64,000 bases of DNA from Branchiostoma floridae (taxonomy: Eukaryota > Chordata > Leptocardii > Amphioxiformes > Branchiostomatidae), in the NCBI RefSeq assembly GCF_000003815.2, contig NC_049988.1, positions 19,781,335-19,845,334 of the forward strand, read 5' to 3'. Of this stretch, positions 1-10,725 are shown piece after piece; positions within the stretch are counted from its first letter, which is position 1; every line of letters begins with the position of its first letter. The notes under the pieces were generated by a model. The model made no database searches. It was not told the DNA's origin and worked only from the letters and a program-made list of their open reading frames with translations. A program made the position numbers and the translations under genes.

Positions 1-231
1 AATAAAGTAACAGTAAGTCTGTAGTAAATCTGCTTTTACAACCTAGTTATTGAAACTGCTTAAATGACACTGTCGCTGTTGAAGAGACGCGTTTACGTGT
101 ATGCATGCATATTATGTACATGATACGCTAATATTCAAACACAGCTGATACAACAAGCCAATGAAAGCTTTTGATACAAAACATGAACGTTTGAAGAAGC
201 TTAACTTGAAAGTTCATCTGTGTTGGTAGGA

Positions 232-505
232 GTCATTCTTCAGATAGTTGAACTAGCTGCAATTTCCAACAAAAAAATTGGACTCTCACAAATTTTCGAC
301 TGAACAGAATCAGCCTTTGTCACGGAATGAACAACCCACTGCCGTCGTGACGTAGAGACGGTGGGCGCCATAGACTTCCGGCAATTTATGATCCACTGCT
401 CACTGAGTCACGTGTTCTATCTGCATAACATGATGTCACGACAGAAGTGGATCGTTCATTCCTTGGCAAATTGTGCGTTGGAAATTGCAGTTCAACTATC
501 TCAAG
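232..505. mobile_element. Inverted-repeat element beside the left exon
   Basis: The left arm, CTTCAGATAGTTGAACTAGC followed by TGCAATTTCCAAC, is matched near 474-505 by its reverse complement (GTTGGAAATTGCAGTTCAAC then TATCTCAAG). Between the arms a second short inverted pair, TGAACAACCC and GGATCGTTCATTCC, is visible. No target duplication could be defined. It looks like a MITE or a palindromic relic and abuts the donor side of the exon at 536-673. Confidence 0.5.
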
Positions 506-535
506 TTTGAAGAAGCTGTCACCAGCCCCACCCAC

Positions 536-673
536 CATAGCACCCCGCTGGTGATTGGACCCCGGCCCGTACGCGACCGTTGCCATGGATCTGGGGTCAT
601 CCATGTTGACCCACACTGCGGAGCCTGGCGGGGTCATCGTGAAGTACTTGGAGGTGTAGTAATGGAACTGATC
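536..673 (-). CDS. Internal exon, Tyr/Pro/Gly-rich segment; gene continues past left edge
   Basis: The acceptor is ttttttacag| and the frame opens with DQFHYYTSKYFTMTPPG. The preferred donor is GCTATG|GTGGGT at 535, giving 138 bp, 46 codons and phase 0 at both ends, which follows the phase-0 exon at 11401-11484. A second donor, GGGCTG|GTGACA, would extend the exon to 523 in phase 1. The composition (aromatics, MDDPRS, YGPGSNHQRG) looks like the start of a folded extracellular domain, unlike the two low-complexity exons before it. I do not recognise the family. Sequence just left of the exon is an inverted-repeat element, and the next exon must be outside the window. Confidence 0.5.
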
Positions 674-1228
674 CTGTAAAAAATACATGAATATCATTAC
701 ATTATGATAATAACTTTTATTGTATTATCATGCCCTAAGACTATTCGCAAACAAAGGAAAACAATGATTTACAGAATGTATGCCGTACCAAAGACTGAAA
801 ATGAAATGAGATTAAGTTATTATGAAAAGGAATGGCATCTGCACAAAAATATATTTCTAATTCAACAATTTGAGGGTTTGACTTCTTTTCCGTATGCTGT
901 GGGAGAAATCTTGAAATCAGAGCATAAGACCTGAACCCTACAACAAAGCCATTAAAAGGGATTTCGTTCATTCGCTTATGTTGGAAAATTGTTGAACTTA
1001 TTCATGTATGAATGCTATCGAACATCCCAGATTACTTTTGATTGGGTCTAACTGGAATCTGTGTCTTTTTCATTTACTGATGGATCATTTCAAATTTGCA
1101 TTTTTGTTGCCCTTCCTCTTGTTTCATTGAATTTTCCTTGATTCTTCACTCCACTTTACTGTGACCCCTTACGCCCTAGATACCGCCTCCAGAACGTCTC
1201 CTATGAATCAAGTGACTGATAACGGAAG
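674..1228. other. No recognisable feature
   Basis: AT-rich intronic or intergenic sequence. The open frames here are short and have no domain-like character. Confidence 0.4.
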
Positions 1229-2065
1229 GGAAGTGCGTCTAGTATAACGCTCAGTGTATTGACAGAAATCGTATTTGCCTCCTTCTCCTTGGCGTTTTCA
1301 GCAGCTACTGGAGAACGACGAGCCAGTCTTAGGGGAGTCTCGGTTCATGCCAGCCACTCAGCTCAGCGAGATTTCCTTAGTTTCACATGAACACTTGAGG
1401 TGACGAGGAGTCCTGAATATGATTGCCATGTAAGAGAATTGTTTCAAATTGTAATTTTTCTGCCGTTTTTCAGTTTTGTCTGTGATTTTTTTTCTTCTTC
1501 TCACTTTGATCTTTAAATCGATTGACAGCTTTCAAAATTTGAATAAAGTCTACCATCAAGCGGAAGCACGCCTAGCCTAACGCTTGTATTGACAAAACTC
1601 TTTGACGTTGCCATCGCGCGATCGTCTCCTGGGAGTTTTCAGCAACTACCGGAGGAAGACGAGTCAGTCCTAGGGGAGTCTCAGGTCATGTCAGCCACTC
1701 AGTACGGCGAGATTTCCTTAGTTTCACATGAACACTTGAGGTGGCGAGGAGTCCTGAATATGGTTGCCATGTAAGAGAATTGTTTCAAATTGTAATTTTT
1801 CTGCCGTTTTTCAGTTTTGTCTGTGTTTTTTGAAAAATTCCTTCTCGATTTGATCAAGGCGATAGACAGCTTTCAAAATTTGAATAAAGTCTACCATCAA
1901 GCGGAAGTGCGCCTAGCCTAACATTTGTATTGAGAAAAATCTTCGACGTTGCCATTGTCTCTAGGGAGTTTTCAGCAGCTATTGGAGGAATACGGGCGGG
2001 TCAGGGGAGTATCAGGTCATATCAGCCACTCAGCACAGCGAGATTCCCTTGATTTCACACGAACG
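1229..2065. repeat. Three-unit tandem duplication, period about 335 bp
   Basis: Units start near 1229, 1562 and 1903, each opening with GGAAGYRCGYCTAG. They share TTTTCAGCARCTACYGGAGG, GCGAGATTTCCTTAGTTTCA and TTGTAATTTTTCTGCCGTTT. Unit 3 is cut off near 2065 where unique sequence begins. The small frames inside are not conserved between units, so it does not look coding. Confidence 0.8.
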
Positions 2066-2550
2066 GCACGTTATGGAGGTAACGAGCTCCTCCAAGTGCA
2101 ACGATTTTCCTCCGGTTGGCAAGACGTCAAAGTACGCGGCATTTGTCTTCATGTAGCGGTCACCGGGGGCTTATCAGCCTTCGGGGACTTGAGCAAACTG
2201 TTTGCGAAGCAGCGAAATTGCGGCACTAACAGGTTTGAGGACTAAATCCCCCAGAGTTATCGTCTTACCGGAATTGTGGGAAAATTTGCGCGGTCAGGCG
2301 TGAAGAAAGTTTCACACTTTAGCGGTTAAGCCGTAATTGGGTAATTACGTGTGAATCCCGTCCATTGATTCAGCTGTAGCGTGACGTACAGCCAAGGCCA
2401 TCCAATTAGCATGAGGGCTCGGCTGGGAGGGGGGAACAAGTTTGTTTCATCGCACACGGCAACTGAAGCGTTCAGCTACACTTTCCTAAAAGTCAGGTGG
2501 GTTCCAAAACTCTGCTGTGGATTACGTGTACGCTTCTTTAACCCGTGGCT
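2066..2550. other. Unique, relatively GC-rich sequence
   Basis: No repeat partner in the window. A plus-strand open stretch runs to 2245 but has no recognisable domain and no convincing splice sites. It could be non-coding regulatory DNA. Confidence 0.3.
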
Positions 2551-2738
2551 TAATCCCCAGGCAGATTTACCAGTGGCATAAGACATCAAACCTGGCTAAG
2601 TGTATAGCGTGAGTATAGCTGACCAAACACACATATACATATAGGCCTGCTTCACTCCTCTGGCAGCTTTTGATACTATCTAATGCCAATGGAAATCTGC
2701 CTAGAGCTTACGCTACCGTAGGATCTGCTTTGAGATTA
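2551..2738. mobile_element. Mutator-like MITE (imperfect copy)
   Basis: The left end TAATCCCCAGGCAGATTTAC and right end GGATCTGCTTTGAGATTA are inverted versions of the family terminus TAATCTCCAAGCAGATCC. The flanking nonamers CCCGTGGCT and CCCATGAAT agree at 6 of 9 positions, as expected for a decayed 9-bp target duplication. Internal sequence (CTGGCAGCTTTTGATACTAT) matches the complement of the copy at 53999-54168. Confidence 0.6.
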
Positions 2739-3176
2739 CCCATGAATGGCAACTTACACCTGACACCCTTTCCAATTAAGACTATATGCGGAGTTATTAA
2801 TAACTTCTGACATGAAAGCTTGTTAGACTAGATTCGGCTACTGTAAAATCTTTCAGAAGGTGACGTCATCCATACCGTTATTCCTTTTGTAACAAAGAGT
2901 CATGTTTACATTGCTGAAGACTGTGCCTAAAGTGTCATCATTACAATGCAAAGCTACATCAACAACTTCTCCCGAATCGAAGTCAAGATCAATCCTAGAG
3001 GTCTTTCTTTGGCTTAAGTCCCTCCTACGCAAATCCTGGATCACAGGATTCAAGTCATAACTTATTGGACCCGCCTCGCCTGAGGTGTAAACGGGCAGAG
3101 TGCATCAATATCATCTCGTAAGGATGTCTGGAAAAGATCCCCCAGTCCAAATTGGCCTGACAGGCTGACAGGCGCG
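2739..3176. other. No recognisable feature
   Basis: Unique sequence with no exon-like frame or repeat that I can see. Confidence 0.4.
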
Positions 3177-3185
3177 GTCGATACC

Positions 3186-3775
3186 TAATCTCCAGGCAGA
3201 TCTACCCCCGGCATAAGGCGTTTAGCTGGCCAAGGAGTGCTCTGAGCCACCGGGGATCTGCCGTCACTGAAACAGGGAGGAGCATTTCATTCTGTAATGG
3301 TGTGCTTGTCCAGTAGGTGTTAATTGCCCTACTTCTACGGGGATGTGCATGAATCATTGAATTAGCACCACGAATCTTCTTATTGTTGTTCGTATGGCTA
3401 CAGGGAGAGGCAGTAATATCATTATTGAGTAGAAATGTTCCTCCCCGTTTCACTGACTGTGGATCATCGGTGGTTCAGAACACTCCTTGGCCAGTGAAAC
3501 TCCTTATAGGTGCACTCTCACCGCACTTGCGTCAAGCTTGCGTCACTGCGGGGTTCGTTCACTGAGTCACTGTTTTGTTATTTTCTCCAATTTTCTATAG
3601 TTTGAATATTGCGTAATACGTAAAAGTATGACTTAGAAGACGACAAAATACACAAAAAAATAAGAAAATTCGTTCTCTACCTCTGAAATTCGTCATGAGT
3701 ATCTTTCGAATCCCGCAGTGACGCAAGCGTGACGCAAGTACAGTGTAGTGATGTGCACCTTACGCCTGGAGATTA
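3186..3775. mobile_element. Mutator-like TIR element with exact 9-bp target duplication
   Basis: The element begins TAATCTCCAGGC and ends GCCTGGAGATTA. It is flanked on both sides by GTCGATACC (3177-3185 and 3776-3784). A 9-bp duplication is the hallmark of Mutator/MULE transposition. At 590 bp it codes for nothing, so it would depend on a transposase supplied elsewhere. A second, TTA(A)-flanked MITE at 3507-3759 is nested close to its right end. Confidence 0.75.
3507..3759. mobile_element. Palindromic TTA(A)-flanked MITE, nested copy
   Basis: Terminal inverted repeats of about 45-50 bp are built around AGGTGCACTCTCAC and CACTTGCGTCAAGCTTGCGT. The flanking sequence is TTA at 3504-3506 and 3760-3762. 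The core (GGGGTTCGTTCACTG, TTTTGTTATTTTCTCC, TATTGCGTAATACG, GAGTATCTTTCGAA) is shared with the copies at 14330-14581 and 33266-33425. It interrupts the older Mutator-like element. Confidence 0.75.
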
Positions 3776-3898
3776 GTCGATACCGCCACTCTATCTCTTA
3801 CTAAACCAGCCGACACGGCGGCAGACTGCGGTTTATTTGTGGTGATTCTGATCGATCAGCGGGGGCGGGTGTTAAGTAAACACCAAGTGGAAGCGATT

Positions 3899-4030
3899 TG
3901 CACTAAGATGGTCTGGGACAGATCGCATTATGGCGCGGATGAAGACAGATCGCCTCATCACGATACGGTACGTGTACAGAGCTGCCTGGTATTGCAAAAT
4001 ATCGACATCGTTACGTATACAAAGTACTAA
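3899..4030. repeat. Local duplication, copy 1 (partner 4411-4540)
   Basis: About 130 bp beginning CACTAAGATGGTCTGGGACA and including GTACGTGTACAGAGCTGCC are repeated about 510 bp to the right with only scattered differences. No coding frame is shared. Confidence 0.85.
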
Positions 4031-4410
4031 GTAGACAAGATAAAGGAGGCGTGGTGGTTCGCTATGTAGACGTAGTAATCTCATCTTATAGAACATCTGT
4101 TTCAGGAGAATACGTTTGTCAGTCTACTATAGTCTTGATGAGTAAGAATTGAATACTCACTACGAACCGCTCTATCATTTGCATTTTCCTAATTATTTTT
4201 CAATATAACAAGGCCAGGTAGCTGTGTTAGTTGAGATAACCTTTATAGAATGTTCTATTTCGGATAAGGGATGAAGTAATCACGGAGAACTGTTTGGTCT
4301 AACTACGCCAAGGAAACGCAGAAAAGAGAAGTGTATCAAGAGACCAGACTCTAAAACACCGACAACGCAGTGAACATTTCTTTGCTGTTATACAGAACTG
4401 AGGTTTTACA

Positions 4411-4540
4411 CTAAGATGGTCTGGGACAGATCACATTATGGCGCGGATGGAGACAGATCGCCTCATTACGTTACGGTACGTGTACAGAGCTGCCGGGAAT
4501 TGCAAAATATCGACATCAGTCGTTAAGTATACAAAGAAGA
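4411..4540. repeat. Local duplication, copy 2 (partner 3899-4030)
   Basis: Same 130-bp segment as 3899-4030. The copies differ by point changes and a short indel near ATCGACATCAGTCGTTAAG. Confidence 0.85.
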
Positions 4541-4790
4541 CAGGATAAAGATAGAGTGGGCGAGAGAGATTGAAATACTAAGTGCAACTTTTAAGGACTC
4601 TTACATGGGGTATTGTATGGGATAAGAAATAAAGCAACGAATACCTTGAAGAATAACGCCAATTGGTATAACACTACGATGCAAAAAGAAAACAGCAGAA
4701 AAATGCAAAATAAAACTAGAAAATGCAAACAGAAAAATTCCTGAAGACGAGAGCTTAGACAAGTGCAACTTTATTGTTGTTAGACAAAAC

Positions 4791-5720
4791 TTAACCCTAT
4801 CTGGACGGGGTGGGGGGGGGGGGGGTGGCGGGTGGTGCTAAAAGTGCCTTCGCCAACTTTGACGTCGTATAACTGCCGAACGACGTATGCTAGGACTACG
4901 AAACTTGGTGACTTTTCCTAAAATGTTGTTGCCAACAATTTTGCGAAAAAAAACATTAGTTTGTAATTTTTCCTGTTCCCATGGCAACGGGTTTCTGACA
5001 GGCATATTTTACCAAATTTACTAATTTTAGTTTAAATTATGGGATTTCAAGGTTTCATTGCTAGACCAAACTTATTTATCTATATCATTAACAACCTGTG
5101 TAATTTTGAGTTACATTTCTAATTAAATATTCATAATTTATGCTAATTTGATGACGTAATGGGTCAAATTCCAACATGGCGGACAATGCGTTTTCAATGA
5201 TAAATACATGCTATTTTTACTCAAATTCCGTCCAAATCTTTTACTTTCTTACAAAACACAATTACTTGAACCTTTTTAGTCAAGTTTTATTGGGTTTTGG
5301 GGTTATATGTGGAAAAAGTCGTATTTTTGAAAATTCAAGCTTGTCGACCCAAGATGGCGGACAGATGACGTCATTTTCTGCCGTCATATAGGCGTCAGTG
5401 TCATCGTCATTGGCAACAAAAGACTTGGCAGACTTAGACACCAATAATGTAACCTTTATAGTCATCGTTTCGTTTAATACCTGTAAGTATAGCTGAAATT
5501 TCATATTTAGACGATTTTAGCCCAAAATATGACATTATGACGTCATAATTACGTCATATTACGTCATAAAGATACCAAAATTACGGAAAATATAAAACTT
5601 TACTAGTACATGATCCCCTCCAAATTTGGTGATCGTAACCCAAGCCGTTTTGAAATTACGAAGGGGGGGGGGGTCAAAAGAGCTCCCCCCCGTCCCAGGT
5701 ATACCAAAAAAGCCCGGTAA
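4791..5720. mobile_element. piggyBac-like non-autonomous element, copy 1
   Basis: It starts TTAA|CCCTATCTGGACGGGG and ends ...CCCGTCCCAGGTATACC then AAAAAAGCCCGG, where the last 15 or so bases expected from the copy at 63479 are missing. The TTAA target and CCCT terminus are piggyBac-like. It has no transposase frame. The interior holds CATGGCGG and AAGATGGCGG (YY1-like), TGACGTCA at 5366-5373 and 5538-5545, and GTTCCCATGGCAAC at 4975-4988, one base off the RFX palindrome. Right-hand sequence (5218-5715) is the inverted partner of 63485-64000. Confidence 0.7.
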
Positions 5721-5990
5721 TAGATTACATTTTTAAGCTCAGTGCACCCCACAACTCCGATGCCACACAATTTATCCCGCCCTTGACACCTCCTGCCTGT
5801 AGCGTAATATGAATCTATGCCGGTGATATTTTGCCGGGTCCGCCGGAATCCGTGAGTTATAGAATGTTGCCGCCCTACGGCCTTCTATGATCACTTGTCA
5901 GCGCCGCGGGGCTGGTGGAGAAAGGGCAGAAATCGTCGCGGGAGGCATCGGTAGAAGCACAGGGCCGCGGCGTGATCTATTTGTTACCTT
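5721..5990. other. Unique GC-rich sequence
   Basis: No frame, splice pair or repeat seen. Confidence 0.3.
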
Positions 5991-6505
5991 CGCCAAGAAC
6001 GTTACATTTTGGATAGTGTTTTTATGTGGGGGTGTATGTGGGTTTGTAAGTAGAAGACCAAGATAACTCGAGAATGCCTGGATGGATTGTATTGATATTC
6101 GATGTTGGTAGCTCTTGATGAGACCTGGAAACGATTAGATTTTGGGCCCTTCTGCGGCGGAACTTCCTGGTTTGATATCTCGAGTTCTGGACATATTGTG
6201 GCTATTATTATTCAGTGGTAGACAGCTCTTCATGCCGAAAGTAAGTGGTATCGGTTTTGGCCCCTTAGCGGCTTGTTTCGGAACTGCAGGGCAGGTTTAG
6301 TGTCAGACTTTGAAAGGGAATAACTCTTATCTTCAAGCAGATTCCTCCGTGGCAAGACAGTAACATAAGTTGGGGAAGGACTGTAGCCGGCAGAGAAGTA
6401 AAATTGCCGGCTAAAGTCCTTCCGCAGCTTATGCCACGGAGGAATGTGCTTGGAGATTAGAATAACTCAAGAAGGGGTTGATGGATTTCATGATTTTTGG
6501 TATGT
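5991..6505. mobile_element. Dispersed repeat, class undetermined, split by a MITE
   Basis: The segment starting TTACCTTCGCCAAGAACGTT, with internal near-repeats such as CTCGAGAATGCCTGGATGGA, GATATCTCGAGTTCTGG and AACTCAAGAAGGGGTTGATG, has the layered look of a dispersed transposon remnant. It is interrupted by the hairpin MITE at 6327-6459. The family assignment is a guess from texture. Confidence 0.35.
6327..6459. mobile_element. Mutator-like hairpin MITE with exact 9-bp target duplication
   Basis: The left end is TTATCTTCAAGCAG and the right end is GTGCTTGGAGATTA, with nearly the entire 133 bp folding back on itself (CCTCCGTGGCA/TGCCACGGAGG, GAAGGACTGTAGCCGGC/GCCGGCTAAAGTCCTTC). GAATAACTC flanks both sides (6318-6326 and 6460-6468). 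It belongs to the same terminal family as 3186-3775. Confidence 0.8.
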
Positions 6506-6509
6506 AGAT

Positions 6510-7393
6510 AAGGCCATGTTGATTTGATCATATGGATGACATCCTCCGGGAACTCCAAAACTGATGCGAGCGAGCGAATAAAAAAAAAGTTTGGCAAAAA
6601 AAAAAGTTGCCTTCAGTATGAGATCAAAGTGGCCAGGAAGGTTGAACATTGGACTAAACACACATAGTATGGTATACCAACAGTTCAGTGTAGGGACCAG
6701 TACATCATACGGGGGCAAAACATTTTTTTCTTCTTGGACCAATCCGAAAAAAAACAGATCTGAAAAAAAAAAAACAGAGGAACTTTCAGGTTTCGCCAAT
6801 TACAAAATGGACACACTATGTCGGCAGCCATTTGGGGTCTAACGGGGGGCCAAGAGGACAACAAGAGCCGGAAGTCAAGTAGAGTTTATAGTAAATTGCA
6901 CCAAGTTTCTACAGTCAAAGGTACAGAGACAGTTAGCCTTTATTGCATGGAGATGGGATTTTAGAATGCAGTCGGAGTCCAATAATCCACCAAACAGATT
7001 CCTTTGTAGCAAAATTGCCCAATTACCATTTTTTTGAGCATTGCCAGTTCTCAAGTTTCCACAGACGATCTGGTCCAGGTTCATGTCCGGACCTGGAAAT
7101 GATCCTCTGGACCTGAATTTTCTGTACTGGTAACGTTACCTCCCCCAACCAACAATAGATTTTTTTTTCTTTCTGTCCTTTTACATCTTATTCTTTGACT
7201 TTAGATTCATTTTGGCCTTCTATGGCATTATTTATCTGTTTTCTGATACTTTTTTTTCAATCTACGGAATATTTGTGCTCATTTTACAGCTGCTTTGCAC
7301 AATTTATTGTGTGGTCGAAAACTTTTTTTTGGAAATGGCCGAAAATTGGTGCGAGCGCGGATGTCATCCATATAATCAAATCAACGTGGCCTT
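6510..7393. mobile_element. TIR element of about 880 bp, superfamily unassigned
   Basis: The left terminus AAGGCCATGTTGATTTGATC, continuing ATATGGATGACATCC, is mirrored at 7358-7393 by its complement (GGATGTCATCCATATAATCA then AATCAACGTGGCCTT). The interior is full of A-runs and T-runs and has no transposase-like frame. I could not identify an unambiguous target duplication. Confidence 0.65.
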
Positions 7394-9870
7394 ACTTAAG
7401 TAATTGTGAAGCGACTCGGTAATCAGAAATCACAGCTCCACAGGAAGACATAGCTTCTCCGTAATTTCAAGTGATTTTCACCTTGACGCCTTTGGATAAC
7501 AAATGCTCAACAGCGTCGGTCGTCGTTATTAAATTTCACAAAATTCCCAAGATTTCATACCTCACTGGTGACAAATCAGATAGACATGATTTTCAATTTC
7601 TTTGATGGAAAGGTACTTTGTGTTTGCACACCGACGTGGTAACACGAAAATACAGCTTAATAACAAGATATGGATTCTGAGTAATGTAGAGTGATTACAA
7701 CCTTGGTGTTGTCGTTATGAATTATACACAGTGGTGTTGTATTGATTGTTATTATTAGAATACTAAAAATCCGAAGATCAGTCAAATTAGTGGTGAGGAG
7801 CTGTCGTGCAAATGAAGCAATCCGTCATGTAGATGTTTACATCAGTAATTCTGTGTCAAGGTGCTGAATGCGGCTGATAATGCCTTCGTGGAGGCAGTGA
7901 CTTTTAATGAATATCTTTCAACTTTCTTGGTGCTACTTGTTTAGTCTGAATGAGTTCTATCACAAACATATTCTTAAAAAGGATTTTTGTAACCCACACT
8001 ATTAAAGCAATACAGTAAAAGACAGTTAAGTGCACAACGGATTACTGCAAACTTTTGTTTATTGCACGGAATCCAAACATCCCAAACCAGTGCGGTCCAG
8101 CTGGATAACTTTGCACCGTCCGTATAATTACACGAAACCCGCCATTGAATGGGGTGTGTAATTAAGCGACTTCTACTGTAATGATATATGAAAAAAAATG
8201 ATAAGAGGGTTGTTATAGGAAATAGTCGTCTTGAAGAACTTTTCGTTAACGGAAAGGCAAAGCCTTGAATGATGATTCTGCATCCTGCATCTGCAGAAGT
8301 GGAAGATTCAAGAAGTTGTTCTTCCCCATATATAGTGATTTCTTATTCATCTAAGATACGATTCTGCATCCAGTATCTCAGGTTTTAGAAAGGAAATTAC
8401 ATCTCATTAAAGAAAAAAATAACCGAGTTCAATAACCGAATGCAACCCACGCTTTTATCCCCTCCGGAGTTGCAAATAAGGATTCAGTTTACACCCGCAT
8501 TTCACGGTTCGTTACGTTTGGTATGTTTGGGAGGTGCCTGTTCTACTTAGGACAAGAAAAACGACCCCAATTATACACTTCACTGACGAACCCGTGAAAA
8601 AATCTCTCGAGGAATTAATAGCTAATTAGGACTTCTTCACCATTTTCTTGAAAATCTCTCTGGACCAGAAATTGCACCATGACTGATGAACGCAAGTTTT
8701 GCGCTGTGTTAGATGCAATACTATGTGTAGGATACACAGATCCTTATGGGCGTCTAGAGACTGTGGACGATTAGAGAACAACCTCTGCATGTTATTATAC
8801 CTGGCTTAGCGCACAGGCAACGTTCAAACGGATCAAAACTCGACTAGAATGCGCCAAAATGAGTTGTCGTAGGTAAACAGCCTCATGGCGTAACACATCA
8901 GATCTGTGCTGTTGAGTACAAGTTGCATATCCGGATCTCATTGTATTTGCAAATTTGATCCACTCACGCCAGAAATGAACTTTTCTATAAATGTGGCGGA
9001 CTGCTTTTCCTGCTCGAGGTGTGACTGTCCTCAGAAATAGGACTGCCATTTGAAATCCGATACGACGGACGTCCCTAGCTAAAGAGAGGTACTCATTTTC
9101 ACCTGAGCGAAGTAAGAAAATTCGTGCCATATAAAGACACTACGTCGGAGCTTATCAGGGGGGAGAAATCCATCACCTATGGGTTTCATCTTCTGGGCTT
9201 TGAGCCAAAAATAATAAACATCCTGCTGTTACACTACAAGACGCCACTACATAGAGCAAGAAACTAACCCAATGGGATAATCTAGAGTATAAACGCCTGT
9301 AGACAGTAGTTTTAAATGCAGCCGGTGTCAGATACGGGCGCTAATGCATTGGCCTGCTCAACCGAAGCAGGCGCAGTGGTCCGTTCGTCTTTCAGCTAAG
9401 ACGAATCGTCTGTTCTGCGTTAGCCAAAGTGTTGATTGTAATGCTAAGAGATAATAAGGACGGAAAAGTTTAGAACCTGATATTGAGGGTCAAACTCAGA
9501 TGGAGACAAAAAAGTTTTGTAATGGAGTTTGACTGGCGGTTTGCCAGCAGACTGAGTCACCCACGCGGTATCTTCTTCAAGCTGCACCATTACTTAACGG
9601 AATTCATACCTGCCGCAATGTCAACAAAGCGATATCAGTTTGCCGTGTAGGCAGTTTGTTCTTGACGCTTGGGATGGTGAGATAATATTAAAGTTTCCTC
9701 ATGAAACGTTTGGGTTGTCTTTGTGTGCTTGAGCAAGCTTGTCTCGTTTGAATGAAGCATAAATCCATTCATGTATATACACATAAAGATCATTCATAAT
9801 TTCAACAATTGTCATTGATGATGAAGACAAAAAGATAAGTATCACACTTCACTGCAGACCCTGAAAATTC
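7394..9870. other. No recognisable feature
   Basis: Unique sequence. A minus-strand 111-codon frame at 8795-9130 is the only long one. It has no recognisable motif, and frames of this size arise by chance in 64 kb. Confidence 0.35.
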
Positions 9871-9903
9871 TCTCGAGAAATGCAGGTTGACTCTTTTCTT
9901 CTC

Positions 9904-10435
9904 GTTTGGCAATGGGCCCTGTAATTGCAATCGCCTCACATTGTCTAAGACGCGCTTGATGATGAACTTAAGATATGCAACGCAGCACTTCTGTACCTCT
10001 GCGGTTTCACAGTTGGAAGATTTTAGAACTGTGATTATCGCTACGTGTTCCACAACCGGCACGCTGGTTTTCTCGTCATTTGGCAGTGAGTTCTGTAATT
10101 GTAATCTTCTTATATTGTCTAAGACACGATTAGTGATGAAATTAATGTCTTAAGATATGCAACGCAGCACTTCTGGGCCATTGCGGTTTCACAGTTGGGG
10201 GGTTAGAACTGTGATTATCGCTAAGTGTTCCACAACCAGCATGCTGGTTTTCTTGTCATTTGGCAGTGAGTTCTGTAATTGTAATCTTCTTATATTGTCT
10301 AAGACACGATTAGTGATGAACTTAAGGTCTTAAGATATGCAACACATCACTTCTGGGCCTCTGCGGTGTCACAGTTGGAAGATTTTAGAACTGTGATTAT
10401 CACTACGTGTTCCGCAACTGGCACGCTGGCTGCGC
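9904..10435. repeat. Three-unit tandem array, period 175-180 bp
   Basis: TTTGGCARTGRGYYCTGTAA recurs at 9904, 10079 and 10259. Each unit also carries ATTGTCTAAGACRCG, AAGATATGCAACRCA and TAGAACTGTGATTATC. Units 2 and 3 are nearly identical and unit 1 is older. Confidence 0.9.
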
Positions 10436-10448
10436 TCCCGTTCCCCTG

Positions 10449-10550
10449 TGTAAAGCGTTGGAAGTGGATTAGGTGAGACCCATTTGTTTGAACCATCACA
10501 ATCAATAAACTGCGGCGTCTGCTGCACACCAGTGGGAGGGTCTGAGAGGT
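10449..10550. repeat. 100-bp duplicated segment, copy 1 (partner 11000-11103)
   Basis: The segment with GCGTTGGAAGTGGATTAGG and ATCAATAAACTGCGGCGTCT is repeated almost perfectly at 11000-11103, on the two sides of a GAGT-repeat tract. On the minus strand both copies keep the same open frame (QTPQFIDCDGSNKWVSP) after a pyrimidine-rich stretch ending in cag. No donor is evident, so this is an exon-like relic at best. Confidence 0.8.
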
Positions 10551-10725
10551 CTTGTTAATTGTTTTGAGGGTTGATATTGTTCATGCCAATTTCAGACGTT
10601 CTTGATTGTTATATTCATCCCTTTTGTGGTCAGCGTTATTTGTGTGTGTTGTTTCTTGCATGCTTTGCAAATATTCAGGTAGAGGGCCACATACCTGGAC
10701 ACTATACTCGGAGCTAGCCAAAGGA

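Noticed and set aside
4811-4840. G-run as a regulatory quadruplex
   Set aside because: It is a subterminal G-tract shared by the transposon copies (also at 63521) and varies in length; nothing supports a separate function.
8795-9130. 111-codon minus-strand frame
   Set aside because: No recognisable motif or splice evidence; the size is within chance expectation.
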